Positions 24,660 through 33,467 of a stretch of DNA of 64,000 nt are shown one piece after another; the stretch's first letter is position 1; every line of letters starts with the position of its first letter. The stretch is from positions 2,249,501 through 2,313,500 of the forward strand of contig CP127080.1 in assembly GCA_030252795.1 (NCBI GenBank). The letters run 5' to 3'. This stretch comes from Porticoccaceae bacterium LTM1. Its GTDB lineage: Bacteria; Pseudomonadota; Gammaproteobacteria; Pseudomonadales; Porticoccaceae. The translations under genes and the position numbers were made by a program. The notes beneath the pieces were generated by a model that made no database searches, was not told the origin of the DNA, and worked only from the letters and a program-made list of their open reading frames with translations.

Positions 24660-27317
24660 TCACTTCACTGAGGAAGATTGTGCCTGGGCTTTCCCTGAGG
24701 TTTTCTGCTTCTCACGCCAGGCAGCAAATGCCGCTTTTTCTTCCGCCAGCTGCTTGTCTCTTTCACGAGCTGCCGTGGCGGCCACTTCACTGGATTTTTG
24801 CTGCTCTTTAAACTTCCGCCAACGCTTGTATTGCTCTGCCTTTGCCGGATTTGGATCCTCATAACCGGTCAGCCAAAAACTGAACCAATCCACATTCTGC
24901 TCCTGCATAGCCAGCCGTTCCCAGGGTTTGACCAGGTTATGTGGCGCAGCCATCAACATAACCATTTCAACCGGCTTTTCCTGGCGACGAAGCATGGCGT
25001 AGACATCAAACCAATGCATGACCTGGCCAGTGTTGTGCTGCTGCATGCGGATCGGTGTTTTCACTCGATCCAGGTGCATAGATGGATCCTGGGAAACCCA
25101 GCTCTCCAAACCTTCACCCCATGGTTGCGCATTATAAAATGGCTCAATATAGGCCATACCACCCAACTGCAGACCATAAAAACTACTGTACCCCCACAGT
25201 GTCATGTTAAACGCATCTACAATGTTTGCTGCAGCAAAATCATAATCCGAAAACGTGACGATATGCTGCACTTCGTGACCGGTCGCGCTAAAGCCTTGCA
25301 GCCCTACCTTATTGCGCAATATCAACCCATCCTCGTCCATCTGGTCAATGAGTGCCTCAATACCCGACTGGAGGACCATACGGGAAAAATATGGAGGGAC
25401 AGGCTTGTCGGGAACCTGAACTACTATCAAATCTCGATTAACCAGTGCCTGGGCCGCATAACCGCCAATCATACCCGGACCTTCAATCAAAAATTGATGC
25501 TTATCAAAACCATGGGTCTGGATTACCAGAGGGTAGCGCTTGCCTGCCTTGTAATTCGGCGGATAGACAATACCCGCTTCCCATTCGATTTCATTCTTAT
25601 CTTTCCAACGGTAAACTTCAGTTTCACCAAAACTCAGCTCACGAAATTGGGGGTTTAAATCGGTGACAATCCTTTCATTTCCAGTTACTGCATCGCGAGC
25701 CAGCAAGTTGGGCGGGACATTCAAATCTTCTGCCACTTCCACCATCAAACGCTGCTCCGGCATAACCTCATTAGAAAAAGCTTTCCACTGCCCCTCTATT
25801 TTCTGGTAGTGGTTTACCTTCCGTCCGGATTCAATGCTTACAATGCCCTCAGAAGAGACTCCGAGATAACTAAACCCTTTGGATAGATCACCGTCTAACC
25901 GATGCTCCATAACCGTCGTGATTTTTTTACTATCAAGGTGGTACTCAACAGTCGCAGGCACTTGACGTCGATTCTCCAAAACCTGTGGATCCTTTACATC
26001 AAGGGGCAAAAAAGTATTAGCGACAATCACTGTCTGGTCATCCAACCAGTGAACACCAAACTTATATCCACCCAACAAATATCCCGAAGGTACCGGAGAA
26101 CCAAAGAGCGGACGCTCTTCACCACTATCCAGATCTACCACCACATATTGAAAAATGGATGTAAGCTCGTCACTACCTTTCCTTGAACTGTAAGTTACAT
26201 TCCAATAATCGCCGAAATTGGGGTATTCCTCTGGCCAGCTTTCCTGTAATTCGTTACGAAGCAGTTCACGTGTGGCAATAATTTTGTTTCCACTTGGGGA
26301 AAAATACACATCGTCATACCAGAGGCGCTCCGCCACACTGAATTCAAGTGGCAAGGCTTTAGCCGGTTTGCCCGGTCGCTGAACGTAGTAATGATGCCTG
26401 TATGGAATCGGCCGCTTGGGTTTATGCAACTCGTTAAGATCTCTCGCACTGGTTATAGAAACGCCTTTTTTATCCACAATGAAATATTGAGCATTCAAAT
26501 TTTCAGCATCTACACGATCAGCAGGTGTACTCTTGCGCTTGTCTGGCGCCGATTTAATTTTTTTATCATCTGATTCACTGGAATGTGAGGCCTTATTCAA
26601 AGGTTTTCTCGCCGTATACAACAGAGTACCATTTGAGTGAAGCTCAAAAGCCACTATCCTTTCGGGGTGCGAAGTCATTCGCTCCAGCTTCTTGCTTCGA
26701 ATATCCAAGGTGTATACCTGAGGCCCCAATTCAGGGTCATCCTCACCAAGAAAGGCCAGGGTTCGATTGTCAGCCAACCAGCGTAAGTTGTTGACCGCTC
26801 CGCTATTTGACCCGGAGGAGAATGTAGCACTGAAAAATGGCTTCGGACGCCTTACCCCCACATCCTTAGCTTTCGAAGAGTGTGCCACATCTTCTACGGA
26901 CTTCAGTGAAGAAGTGTTTTTATCACCATTTTCCGCCGCATTAACATAGCTCAAAACTTCAGACGTACTATAAACCTGCAAATCAAAGTCATTTTTCCCT
27001 GATTCAACATTCGGCTTCCTGACGACTATCACGAAATACTCGCCATCAACAGAAAACGTTGGTCGAGACATTGACCTTACAATGGCATCAGTAGATGCAT
27101 CAGGGTGCGCCAGAGTTGCCATGGACACTGCATCCGCGGCAGTTAACCGGCGAACCGTATCCTTCGCCTCCGCATGTATGCTTAGTAATGTCAGGACTCC
27201 CAGAAGTAGCCATTTTGAAACAGAAAACACCATATTGATTCCTTGAGAATATTTATGGAAATATATTCGTCGAACTCCTTTTTTAAAGGTATTCGAAATA
27301 TCTATTGTTGGAAACAT
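24660..27317 (-). CDS. S9 (prolyl oligopeptidase-type) peptidase resembling lasso-peptide isopeptidases
   Basis: Large secreted or periplasmic serine peptidase, 885 aa from ATG 27317 (GGAGGAG upstream). A second start at 27233 with AAGGA gives a more normal signal peptide (VSKWLLLGVLTLLSIHAEA). After an N-terminal segment RRLTAADAVSMATLAHPD comes a beta-propeller region and a C-terminal alpha/beta hydrolase. The nucleophile is probably Ser677 in GFSATGHE (normally G-x-S-x-G-G) and the His is His793 in APHNLVKPWERL. The ending NVDWFSFWLTGYEDPNPAKA recalls Atxe2-type isopeptidases, as does the neighbouring TonB/FecIR set, but no lasso synthesis genes exist here. A charged helical tail (about 840-885) is extra. 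Last gene of the peptide island. Confidence 0.8.
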   Translation of the reverse strand: MFPTIDISNTFKKGVRRIYFHKYSQGINMVFSVSKWLLLGVLTLLSIHAEAKDTVRRLTAADAVSMATLAHPDASTDAIVRSMSRPTFSVDGEYFVIVVRKPNVESGKNDFDLQVYSTSEVLSYVNAAENGDKNTSSLKSVEDVAHSSKAKDVGVRRPKPFFSATFSSGSNSGAVNNLRWLADNRTLAFLGEDDPELGPQVYTLDIRSKKLERMTSHPERIVAFELHSNGTLLYTARKPLNKASHSSESDDKKIKSAPDKRKSTPADRVDAENLNAQYFIVDKKGVSITSARDLNELHKPKRPIPYRHHYYVQRPGKPAKALPLEFSVAERLWYDDVYFSPSGNKIIATRELLRNELQESWPEEYPNFGDYWNVTYSSRKGSDELTSIFQYVVVDLDSGEERPLFGSPVPSGYLLGGYKFGVHWLDDQTVIVANTFLPLDVKDPQVLENRRQVPATVEYHLDSKKITTVMEHRLDGDLSKGFSYLGVSSEGIVSIESGRKVNHYQKIEGQWKAFSNEVMPEQRLMVEVAEDLNVPPNLLARDAVTGNERIVTDLNPQFRELSFGETEVYRWKDKNEIEWEAGIVYPPNYKAGKRYPLVIQTHGFDKHQFLIEGPGMIGGYAAQALVNRDLIVVQVPDKPVPPYFSRMVLQSGIEALIDQMDEDGLILRNKVGLQGFSATGHEVQHIVTFSDYDFAAANIVDAFNMTLWGYSSFYGLQLGGMAYIEPFYNAQPWGEGLESWVSQDPSMHLDRVKTPIRMQQHNTGQVMHWFDVYAMLRRQEKPVEMVMLMAAPHNLVKPWERLAMQEQNVDWFSFWLTGYEDPNPAKAEQYKRWRKFKEQQKSSEVAATAARERDKQLAEEKAAFAAWREKQKTSGKAQAQSSSVK

Positions 27318-27343
27318 GATTAAAACTCCTCCAATTAAGTTTC

Positions 27344-27374
27344 CGAATACTTTTTTAAATTAAAAAAGCATTCG
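27344..27374 (-). other. AT-rich stem-loop just upstream of the S9 peptidase ribosome binding site
   Basis: CGAATGCTTTTTTAA / TTTAAAAAAGTATTCG on the minus strand, a 14-15 bp stem with one mismatch and a minimal loop, ending about 16 bases before GGAGGAG. It could terminate the ABC exporter transcript or modulate translation of the peptidase. Confidence 0.5.
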
Positions 27375-27415
27375 ATTTCAGGTTACATCATAAAAATTAC
27401 TTATTTGAAAAATTA

Positions 27416-27449
27416 CGGTAAAACTCACAGTTTGAGTTAACCCACACCT
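27416..27449 (-). promoter_or_regulatory. Weak match to the island's ECF-type promoter, upstream of the S9 peptidase
   Basis: On the minus strand AGGTGTGGGT, 15 bases, then GTTTTACCG. This resembles the CAGGTAGGGT ... TGTATTTAC pattern seen upstream of the sigma factor and TonB receptor genes, with spacing within one base. Called by eye; could be chance. Confidence 0.3.
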
Positions 27450-27518
27450 ACACCTTCCAGAACAACCAAAAATCCCCTCTCAGCTTCAGGTAGCACAAAA
27501 AAACACATAAAAAACAAA

Positions 27519-29648
27519 TCAGGAAGCCACTTTCGATGGAGGCGTTAGCTCGATAAGCTTGGCGCCACGCAACTCCAATACACGATCTGCTGATCGAACA
27601 GTTTCGTGCCGATGGGCAACGATAATCCGGGTTATATTCAGTGCCTTTATTGCAGAGTTCACCACTGACTCCGTCATTGAATCCAAGTGACTGGTAGCTT
27701 CATCCAAAATCAAAATCTTTGGCTGCCTATAGAGGGCACGCGCCAGTAGTACGCGCTGCTTTTGGCCGCCAGAAAGACTACTGCCCATATCGCCAATTAG
27801 GGTGTTGTACTGCATGGGCATTTGTTCAACGCTCCGATCAATCGCTGCCAACCTGGCACATTCGAAAATTCTGTCTCTGTCTGGATTTGGATCAAAAAAA
27901 GAAATATTGTCCGCAATCGAACCAGATAACAGTTGATCATCCTGGGTTACTGCGGCGATATTGCGTCGATAATTAGCCAGACCCACCGAAGAAATATTTT
28001 TTTCATCCACCAAAATCTCACCTTCCGTGGGCGTTAACAATCCGAGCAATAACTTCAGGAATGTTGTTTTTCCACAGCCGGAAGGCCCCACTATCGCAAC
28101 TGACTCTCCAGCATGAATGGTAATATTCAGATCTTTAATTATGTGTGGCAGACCCTCACCATAGCGATACGATAAATTTCGGCTTTCTATTGCTCCATCA
28201 ATCACACAGGTCGATAGCGGCTGATCATCCAGATTCGGTTCTTCTTCAGTAAGAGCGATATCTGACAAGCGACTAAGGTGTAATTCCAGCATTTTGAACT
28301 CAATACCTTTTTCAATAAGCCCAAATGCCTTGCCAATAAAATTATCTTTGTAAGCAACAAAGGCCATTAACATGCCGATTGACATAGCATTGTCAAAAAT
28401 CTGCATTGAGCCAAGGTATAACACCGCGAGGGTTTCAACGCCTGCAAGAGTGGCATTAATTACACCAAAATGAATATTGAGTTTTTTCAGTCTTATTCCG
28501 ACATTGATGGTATCGGCAAAGTAGTTCTGCCAAAGGCTCAATCGGTCATTTTCCCGTCCGAATATTTTAATACCCTGCACCGCTCGAACCGATTCCATAA
28601 AATTGGAATTCTGTTTTGCCGCCGCCACAATCGATTCTTCAGACAAAGACCTCATGGGTCGGTACATAGCAATTCGCACCAACGCATAGAACACAACCGC
28701 AGCCAGAACCACAAAGGTTAGCAACGGGCTGTACACAAACATCATGATTAGTGTCAACAGCATCATAATGCCGTCCACTAATGCGGCAATTAATCCGGTG
28801 GTTAATAATTTTTGTATTGTAGACAGTGAACCAAACCGGGATACGATATCCCCTATATGTCGCTTACCGAAATAATCCCCTGGCAATCGCAATAAATGCC
28901 TGAACATAGATACACCGAGCTGAAAACTCAGCATATTCCCCAAGTGCATTACGACGTATTCTCGAAGCGTGCTTGTGGTAATGCGCATAATCATTAGCAT
29001 CGAAAAACCAATTGTTAGCACCTTCAATAATTCTAGGTCACGGCCGACAACCACATCATCTATCACCAATTGTGAATAATATGGCGCAGCAATGGTGAAC
29101 AACTGCAATAACAGAGAGACAAGCAATATCTGAAGTAGCGCACGTTTCAAGCCAACTGTTTTACGAAAAAAACCGCTTAACTTAAGCTTCCTGCTATCTT
29201 CTTTTTCTTCAAAATCTGACGTTGGCGTCAGCTCCAGAGCCACTCCTGTAAAATGTCTGCTCACTTCGGACAAGGGTATATAGCGAACCCCCATGGCAGG
29301 ATCGTGAATTGTAATTCCCTTTTTGTCTGCGGATTTTAATACTACAAAATGGTTTAAATCCCAATGCAAAACACAAGGCATCTTCAATTCAGGAATTTGC
29401 TCAAGCTCCAGCCGTAAAGCCCGGCAAGCGAATTGCAACTTGCTTGCCATTTGCACCAACAATTCGAGGGTCGTGCCCTGCAAAGAGGTGGCGTACCGGC
29501 CTCGCAAAGTACCTAAATCAACTTTATGTCCATAATAATTGCAAATCATGGCCAGACACGCATGACCACATTCTGCTGCCTCAGACTGCAAAACAACGGG
29601 AAGTTTATTACTGCTGAACAACAGGATTTTGCTTATATCCGCCGCCAT
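27519..29648 (-). CDS. C39 peptidase-containing ABC exporter (double-glycine peptide exporter)
   Basis: Inner-membrane protein of 709 aa that cleaves double-glycine leaders and exports the cargo. The N-terminal C39 domain has the catalytic Cys27 (LQSEAAECGHACLAMI), His100 (HWDLNHFVVL) and Asp116 (HDPAMG). Six membrane helices follow (about 160-440). The ATPase domain has Walker A GPSGCGKTT, signature LSGGQKQRVLLARAL and Walker B ILILDEATSHLD. The start is ATG 29648, one base after the stop of the HlyD-type gene; the longer frame overlaps that gene and is discarded. All catalytic residues are intact, so it should process the GG-leader protein encoded nearby. Confidence 0.95.
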   Translation of the reverse strand: MAADISKILLFSSNKLPVVLQSEAAECGHACLAMICNYYGHKVDLGTLRGRYATSLQGTTLELLVQMASKLQFACRALRLELEQIPELKMPCVLHWDLNHFVVLKSADKKGITIHDPAMGVRYIPLSEVSRHFTGVALELTPTSDFEEKEDSRKLKLSGFFRKTVGLKRALLQILLVSLLLQLFTIAAPYYSQLVIDDVVVGRDLELLKVLTIGFSMLMIMRITTSTLREYVVMHLGNMLSFQLGVSMFRHLLRLPGDYFGKRHIGDIVSRFGSLSTIQKLLTTGLIAALVDGIMMLLTLIMMFVYSPLLTFVVLAAVVFYALVRIAMYRPMRSLSEESIVAAAKQNSNFMESVRAVQGIKIFGRENDRLSLWQNYFADTINVGIRLKKLNIHFGVINATLAGVETLAVLYLGSMQIFDNAMSIGMLMAFVAYKDNFIGKAFGLIEKGIEFKMLELHLSRLSDIALTEEEPNLDDQPLSTCVIDGAIESRNLSYRYGEGLPHIIKDLNITIHAGESVAIVGPSGCGKTTFLKLLLGLLTPTEGEILVDEKNISSVGLANYRRNIAAVTQDDQLLSGSIADNISFFDPNPDRDRIFECARLAAIDRSVEQMPMQYNTLIGDMGSSLSGGQKQRVLLARALYRQPKILILDEATSHLDSMTESVVNSAIKALNITRIIVAHRHETVRSADRVLELRGAKLIELTPPSKVAS

Positions 29649-29649
29649 G

Positions 29650-30909
29650 TCACACCCTTCCCTGCAGGCTGTACAGGGGATCAAGTAACCACTCCCATAA
29701 CGTGCGCTTGTCCAGTACGATATCTGCCTCAAGTAAAATCCCAGATTCCAGCGGGTATTTTTCACCATAGGCAAACACAAATTGCTGATCCAGCTGAACC
29801 ACTACCTTGTAAACAGGCTCCTGCACTCCCAGCGGATCGTGAGTTAATTCATTTGGCGCGTAAAGGGACTTGGCGATATCCAAAATCTCCCCCCCGTAAA
29901 GGCCAAATCTCTGAAAGGGGAAAGCCTCATACCGAAGCTTGACACTCTGCCCAGGCTTGATAAAACCAATGGCGCGGCTCGGTACATATATCACCGCTTG
30001 CATAGTCGACCCTTCGGGAATGATTGCTGCGAGGGGGGTCTTCAGCCCCGATGGAGCTCCCTCTGAAACCTGTATACCTGTTACCACACCACTTCTGGGT
30101 GCTTTAATCACCTGCCTTTTATCAGCTTGATTCCTTAGTATTCGTTGATCAATTTCGTGCAACTGATGCTGAACATCGGCAGTACGTTGATCTACCGAAT
30201 TGTCAATTTGCGCCAATTCGGCCTGATAGTCTGACAACTGAGAACGCCCTTGCAGCAATTGCTGATCAATCTTCAAAAGCTGTTTTTTCTTTTCGAGATA
30301 GCTTTCGTGATAGCGTAAATATCTAGCTTGAGAAATCAGCTTTTTTTCCACAAGGACCTTATAGTCATTTTGTGTCTTCTCAGCCATATCCTGACTTTCC
30401 AGATAAAGTTTTCGTTGATCTTCCAAGTGCACCAGCTCATCCCTGGAAGAAGCAATCTTGTCTTCAAGACGTTTTTTTTCAGACTTTCGAAATTCTTCTA
30501 ATTTCGCCACCTTTTTCTCAAGATTTAACCTTTCCTGTAGAAGGGTCGCTCCCAGCCCCTCCAAAACAAAACCACTTTCACCAATATAATTATCCGAATA
30601 CACGGAAAATAGCGGTTCGTCCTTAACTACCCTGTCACCATTCCGAACATGAATCCTCTCAAATACCCCAGGGGTGAACGAAAATATTTTCGTAACCCCC
30701 TTATCCGGACAGACATACCCTTTCACCGATTCTTTTCGCTGATAATCGAACGAACATAAAAACACACAAACAACAACTACAAACGTTACAATCGCACCGG
30801 TAAAATATTTGAATCTCAGCGGTGGAATCAGGAGGCACTGCCCCAGCAAACCTTCTTTTTTAGCATCCAGAACTTCGTCCCGAAACAGAGTTTTCTCTTC
30901 CTTTCTCAC
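29650..30909 (-). CDS. HlyD-family membrane fusion (periplasmic adaptor) protein
   Basis: Adaptor of 419 aa for the C39 ABC exporter, bridging the inner membrane to an outer-membrane channel. It has one N-terminal membrane helix (about 36-52), a lipoyl-like half (PGVFERIHVRNGDRVVKDEPL), a long coiled coil (about 130-240, rich in K/E/L/Q) and a second lipoyl half with a beta-barrel (IKAPRSGVVTGIQVSEGAPSG). Start is GTG 30909; no ATG is available and the ribosome binding site is weak. Similar to the MFP partners of microcin V and colicin-type exporters. A TolC partner is not encoded nearby. Confidence 0.92.
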   Translation of the reverse strand: MRKEEKTLFRDEVLDAKKEGLLGQCLLIPPLRFKYFTGAIVTFVVVVCVFLCSFDYQRKESVKGYVCPDKGVTKIFSFTPGVFERIHVRNGDRVVKDEPLFSVYSDNYIGESGFVLEGLGATLLQERLNLEKKVAKLEEFRKSEKKRLEDKIASSRDELVHLEDQRKLYLESQDMAEKTQNDYKVLVEKKLISQARYLRYHESYLEKKKQLLKIDQQLLQGRSQLSDYQAELAQIDNSVDQRTADVQHQLHEIDQRILRNQADKRQVIKAPRSGVVTGIQVSEGAPSGLKTPLAAIIPEGSTMQAVIYVPSRAIGFIKPGQSVKLRYEAFPFQRFGLYGGEILDIAKSLYAPNELTHDPLGVQEPVYKVVVQLDQQFVFAYGEKYPLESGILLEADIVLDKRTLWEWLLDPLYSLQGRV

Positions 30910-30980
30910 AGCTCAATCCATTCAACGATCAAAACTCAAAAAAGGGAGGCAGTTAATGCCTCCCTCCCAGCACTAACAAC

Positions 30981-31286
30981 TTACTGTGACATATACCACT
31001 GATAAACTTCTGAATGTGCGTAATAACTGGTTAATTGCATATTATTGCCGTAGTCATTTGCACTGTAGCTCTTGTAAAAGGATGCGCCAGTTACTTCATG
31101 CTGCGCAAAAACCTGCCATCCTTGATCACTACCCATATTCCAATAGACAAACCAGGCGTCATTATCACCATCGAGATCAATATCATCCCAATGGGTATCC
31201 GGATTCCACATATCCCCACCAGATACAACGGCCACTTCAGAAGATGATAACTCTCTCATTCCTGGCTGTTTTTTTTCTAACTGCAT
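30981..31286 (-). CDS. Double-glycine leader secreted peptide (microcin-like precursor)
   Basis: Precursor of 101 aa. The leader (residues 1-24) ends MRELSSSEVAVVSGG, the classic double-glycine pattern with Leu, Val and Val at the hydrophobic positions. The predicted mature product (77 aa, starting DMWNPDTHW) has no Cys, 6 Trp, 8 Tyr, 10 Asp, 2 Glu, one Lys and no Arg: strongly acidic, unlike cationic bacteriocins. DIDLDGDND fits the calcium-binding pattern DxDxDGxxD. Start ATG 31286 has AAGGA seven bases upstream; the longer frame is rejected. Next to a C39 exporter and HlyD adaptor. No immunity gene is recognisable. It could be a signal, a metal-binding peptide or an atypical microcin. Confidence 0.85.
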   Translation of the reverse strand: MQLEKKQPGMRELSSSEVAVVSGGDMWNPDTHWDDIDLDGDNDAWFVYWNMGSDQGWQVFAQHEVTGASFYKSYSANDYGNNMQLTSYYAHSEVYQWYMSQ

Positions 31287-31474
31287 AGTAGTTTCCTTAA
31301 CTATATTTTCTAACGTTAAACCGAATCGCAAAATCCATTTATTGATCCAGCGCTTTACTCCACTCAATATCCCTATCGATAAATCCCTGAAAACATCCAT
31401 ACACGGCAAACCAAATACGATGTCTGACTCAAATATAAGCTTTAAAATATTTTCAATTATTTAAGCTATTCAAC

Positions 31475-33349
31475 TTACGGTTTACTTGCACTGAAAACTG
31501 AATCACCAATGACTTGGAAAGAGAAAAATGTTAGGAATGGCATATATCGATTTATCTGAAGTTCCGAAAACTGAAGAGTTATTGTTTTATTTTTCGTGCT
31601 AGCACCTGCTATTAATCCGCCTTCAGGAATCAGCTTCGTAAAATCCCAATACGCATCGTGGCCTTTTACCTTATTGTCCGCATCAATCACTTCCATCTCA
31701 CCGATGGCGGAGTTCCACGATAATGCGCGAACAACAATCGATCCGTTGATGGTTGTATCGGAAATATTATTGAGGGTGGCATTTGCCGTAATTCGCTTAC
31801 TCCCAAAATCAAATACCACGTCCTCCATCTGAACCTCTACAAGTGGCGTAACGTCCTTGAAATTTGCCAGTGACGGTGAACCGTACGGTGCAGCCTCTAT
31901 CGGCACTGTAACTCGGGCAGTCCATACTTGGGGGATACCCGTTCGAGTATCTATCCATAGCGGGTGAAAGTTACCATCCGCATCAGCAGCCAAACCAGAG
32001 GTATGACCCAACCAGCTGGAAACAACCGATAGATTTAATTGTGAATCTGCGGGGTTGATGTTGTGTGATTTCCCCGCCCCATATCCTACGGGTGATCCCG
32101 ATAGACTTTGAATTTTTCGACCGCCCGGCACATGGTCTACCCAAACAGCAGGTTGAAATGTGTCGCCACCATCCAGGGAAGCGGTAAATCTTACACGCGC
32201 CGTCAGCTGCTGATCACCTTCGCCTCCCTCGTACCACATGATGCCCACTACACCCTGAGGATTTACCACCACATTCGGCATATATGCCCGATCACCACCC
32301 GGAACAATGCGTGGCACTGACCATGTTTTACCTTTGTCATCTGAGTGAGAGATCACCAAATGACTGGTTGATGGCACCCCCTCTAGCGAAATAACAGGCC
32401 TCGACCAAACAAGATATAGGCGGTCTTTAAAATAGTTACTACCAGGATCCAGTGCTAATTTCACTTCCCCGGAAGTATCCAGTTTGACCACATGATTGAT
32501 AGACTCTCCACCATCATCAGAAGACATAAATTTAGTGACACTTTTTCTGTCTTTATTTGTCAAGTTGTATAACCAGCCGACGGTACCATCCGACATGACT
32601 ACCATTTCAGTCAGCGTCCCCGACAGTGCACTGCCTACGCTTTTTCGCACAGACTGAAACGATTTTCCATGATCCTCGGAGTGAAACAATATGGGAAGCA
32701 TATCCCCGTGATTTCCCTGTTCATCTACCTCCTTCGTCAAATGTCCATTAATATAGACACGTCCATCGTACTCGCCTTTGGTGTTGTCAACGGCTGTATA
32801 CATACGATCAATACCGTATGAGCCGGGTGCAATTACCGGCGGAAGCCAGGTACGGCCAAAGTCTTTTGAATGATAAATATGGAGTTCGGAAGCACCTTCA
32901 TCATCTCCATCTGAGCGACTCTCTGCGGTAAAAACCATCCCGCTAATATAGATTGATCCATCACGTCCGTAGGCACATGACGGATCAGCCGCTTTCACAT
33001 CGTTTGCTCGTGAATCGATAGAAAACTCCCAGCTTTTTCCACCATCATGGGATGCATATGCCACCAGCTGGAAAGGCTCTGTCACATCACCCTTTCGACT
33101 CTCCATCATCGAAACACCTAAAAGGTGATTTGGATTTGTGGGATGAGCACACATAATTACTTCTGCATGTGCGATATTCGGCAGTGCGGCACTAACCTGA
33201 ACATTGGGTCCCACGCTGATATTTGACGTGTTGATATTTGACGAACTTATATCGGCATCAGGTTTTTTCATGGAAAGAATCACTGCCAATGCAGCGATAC
33301 CCAGAATAAATACCAGTGTTCGTTTTCTGAAAAATGACTTTTTACTCAT
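31475..33349 (-). CDS. Exported Asp-box (BNR/sialidase-like) beta-propeller protein
   Basis: Protein of 624 aa with an N-terminal signal anchor (RKRTLVFILGIAALAVILSM). Six Asp-box motifs of the S-x-D-x-G-x-T/S-W/F type are visible: SHDGGKSW, SKDFGRTW, SEDHGKSF, SSDDGGES, SDDKGKTW and SLDGGDTF, which suggests a six-bladed propeller (about 50-480). A C-terminal beta-sandwich-like region follows (about 510-620). Asp boxes occur in sialidases and many binding proteins. I see no clear Arg triad or sialidase FRIP motif, so enzyme activity is not claimed. It sits between the TonB receptor and the GG-leader gene. The start at 33349 has GAGGG upstream. Confidence 0.8.
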   Translation of the reverse strand: MSKKSFFRKRTLVFILGIAALAVILSMKKPDADISSSNINTSNISVGPNVQVSAALPNIAHAEVIMCAHPTNPNHLLGVSMMESRKGDVTEPFQLVAYASHDGGKSWEFSIDSRANDVKAADPSCAYGRDGSIYISGMVFTAESRSDGDDEGASELHIYHSKDFGRTWLPPVIAPGSYGIDRMYTAVDNTKGEYDGRVYINGHLTKEVDEQGNHGDMLPILFHSEDHGKSFQSVRKSVGSALSGTLTEMVVMSDGTVGWLYNLTNKDRKSVTKFMSSDDGGESINHVVKLDTSGEVKLALDPGSNYFKDRLYLVWSRPVISLEGVPSTSHLVISHSDDKGKTWSVPRIVPGGDRAYMPNVVVNPQGVVGIMWYEGGEGDQQLTARVRFTASLDGGDTFQPAVWVDHVPGGRKIQSLSGSPVGYGAGKSHNINPADSQLNLSVVSSWLGHTSGLAADADGNFHPLWIDTRTGIPQVWTARVTVPIEAAPYGSPSLANFKDVTPLVEVQMEDVVFDFGSKRITANATLNNISDTTINGSIVVRALSWNSAIGEMEVIDADNKVKGHDAYWDFTKLIPEGGLIAGASTKNKTITLQFSELQINRYMPFLTFFSFQVIGDSVFSASKP

Positions 33350-33430
33350 TTCATTCCCTCTTGTAAGAAATAAAAACAATAAAATACCCACCATATTCAT
33401 GGTTCTGGAGAATCCATCAGGGATGTGTTA

Positions 33431-33461
33431 GCCCGCACTTCTTTGAGAAAGAAGTGCGGGC
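33431..33461 (-). other. Perfect 13-bp stem-loop between TonB receptor and Asp-box gene
   Basis: GCCCGCACTTCTT / AAGAAGTGCGGGC with a five-base loop, six bases after the TonB receptor stop. No T-run follows on the minus strand, so it looks like an mRNA-stabilising or processing hairpin that sets different levels for receptor and downstream genes, rather than a full terminator. Confidence 0.7.
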
Positions 33462-33467
33462 ATATGG

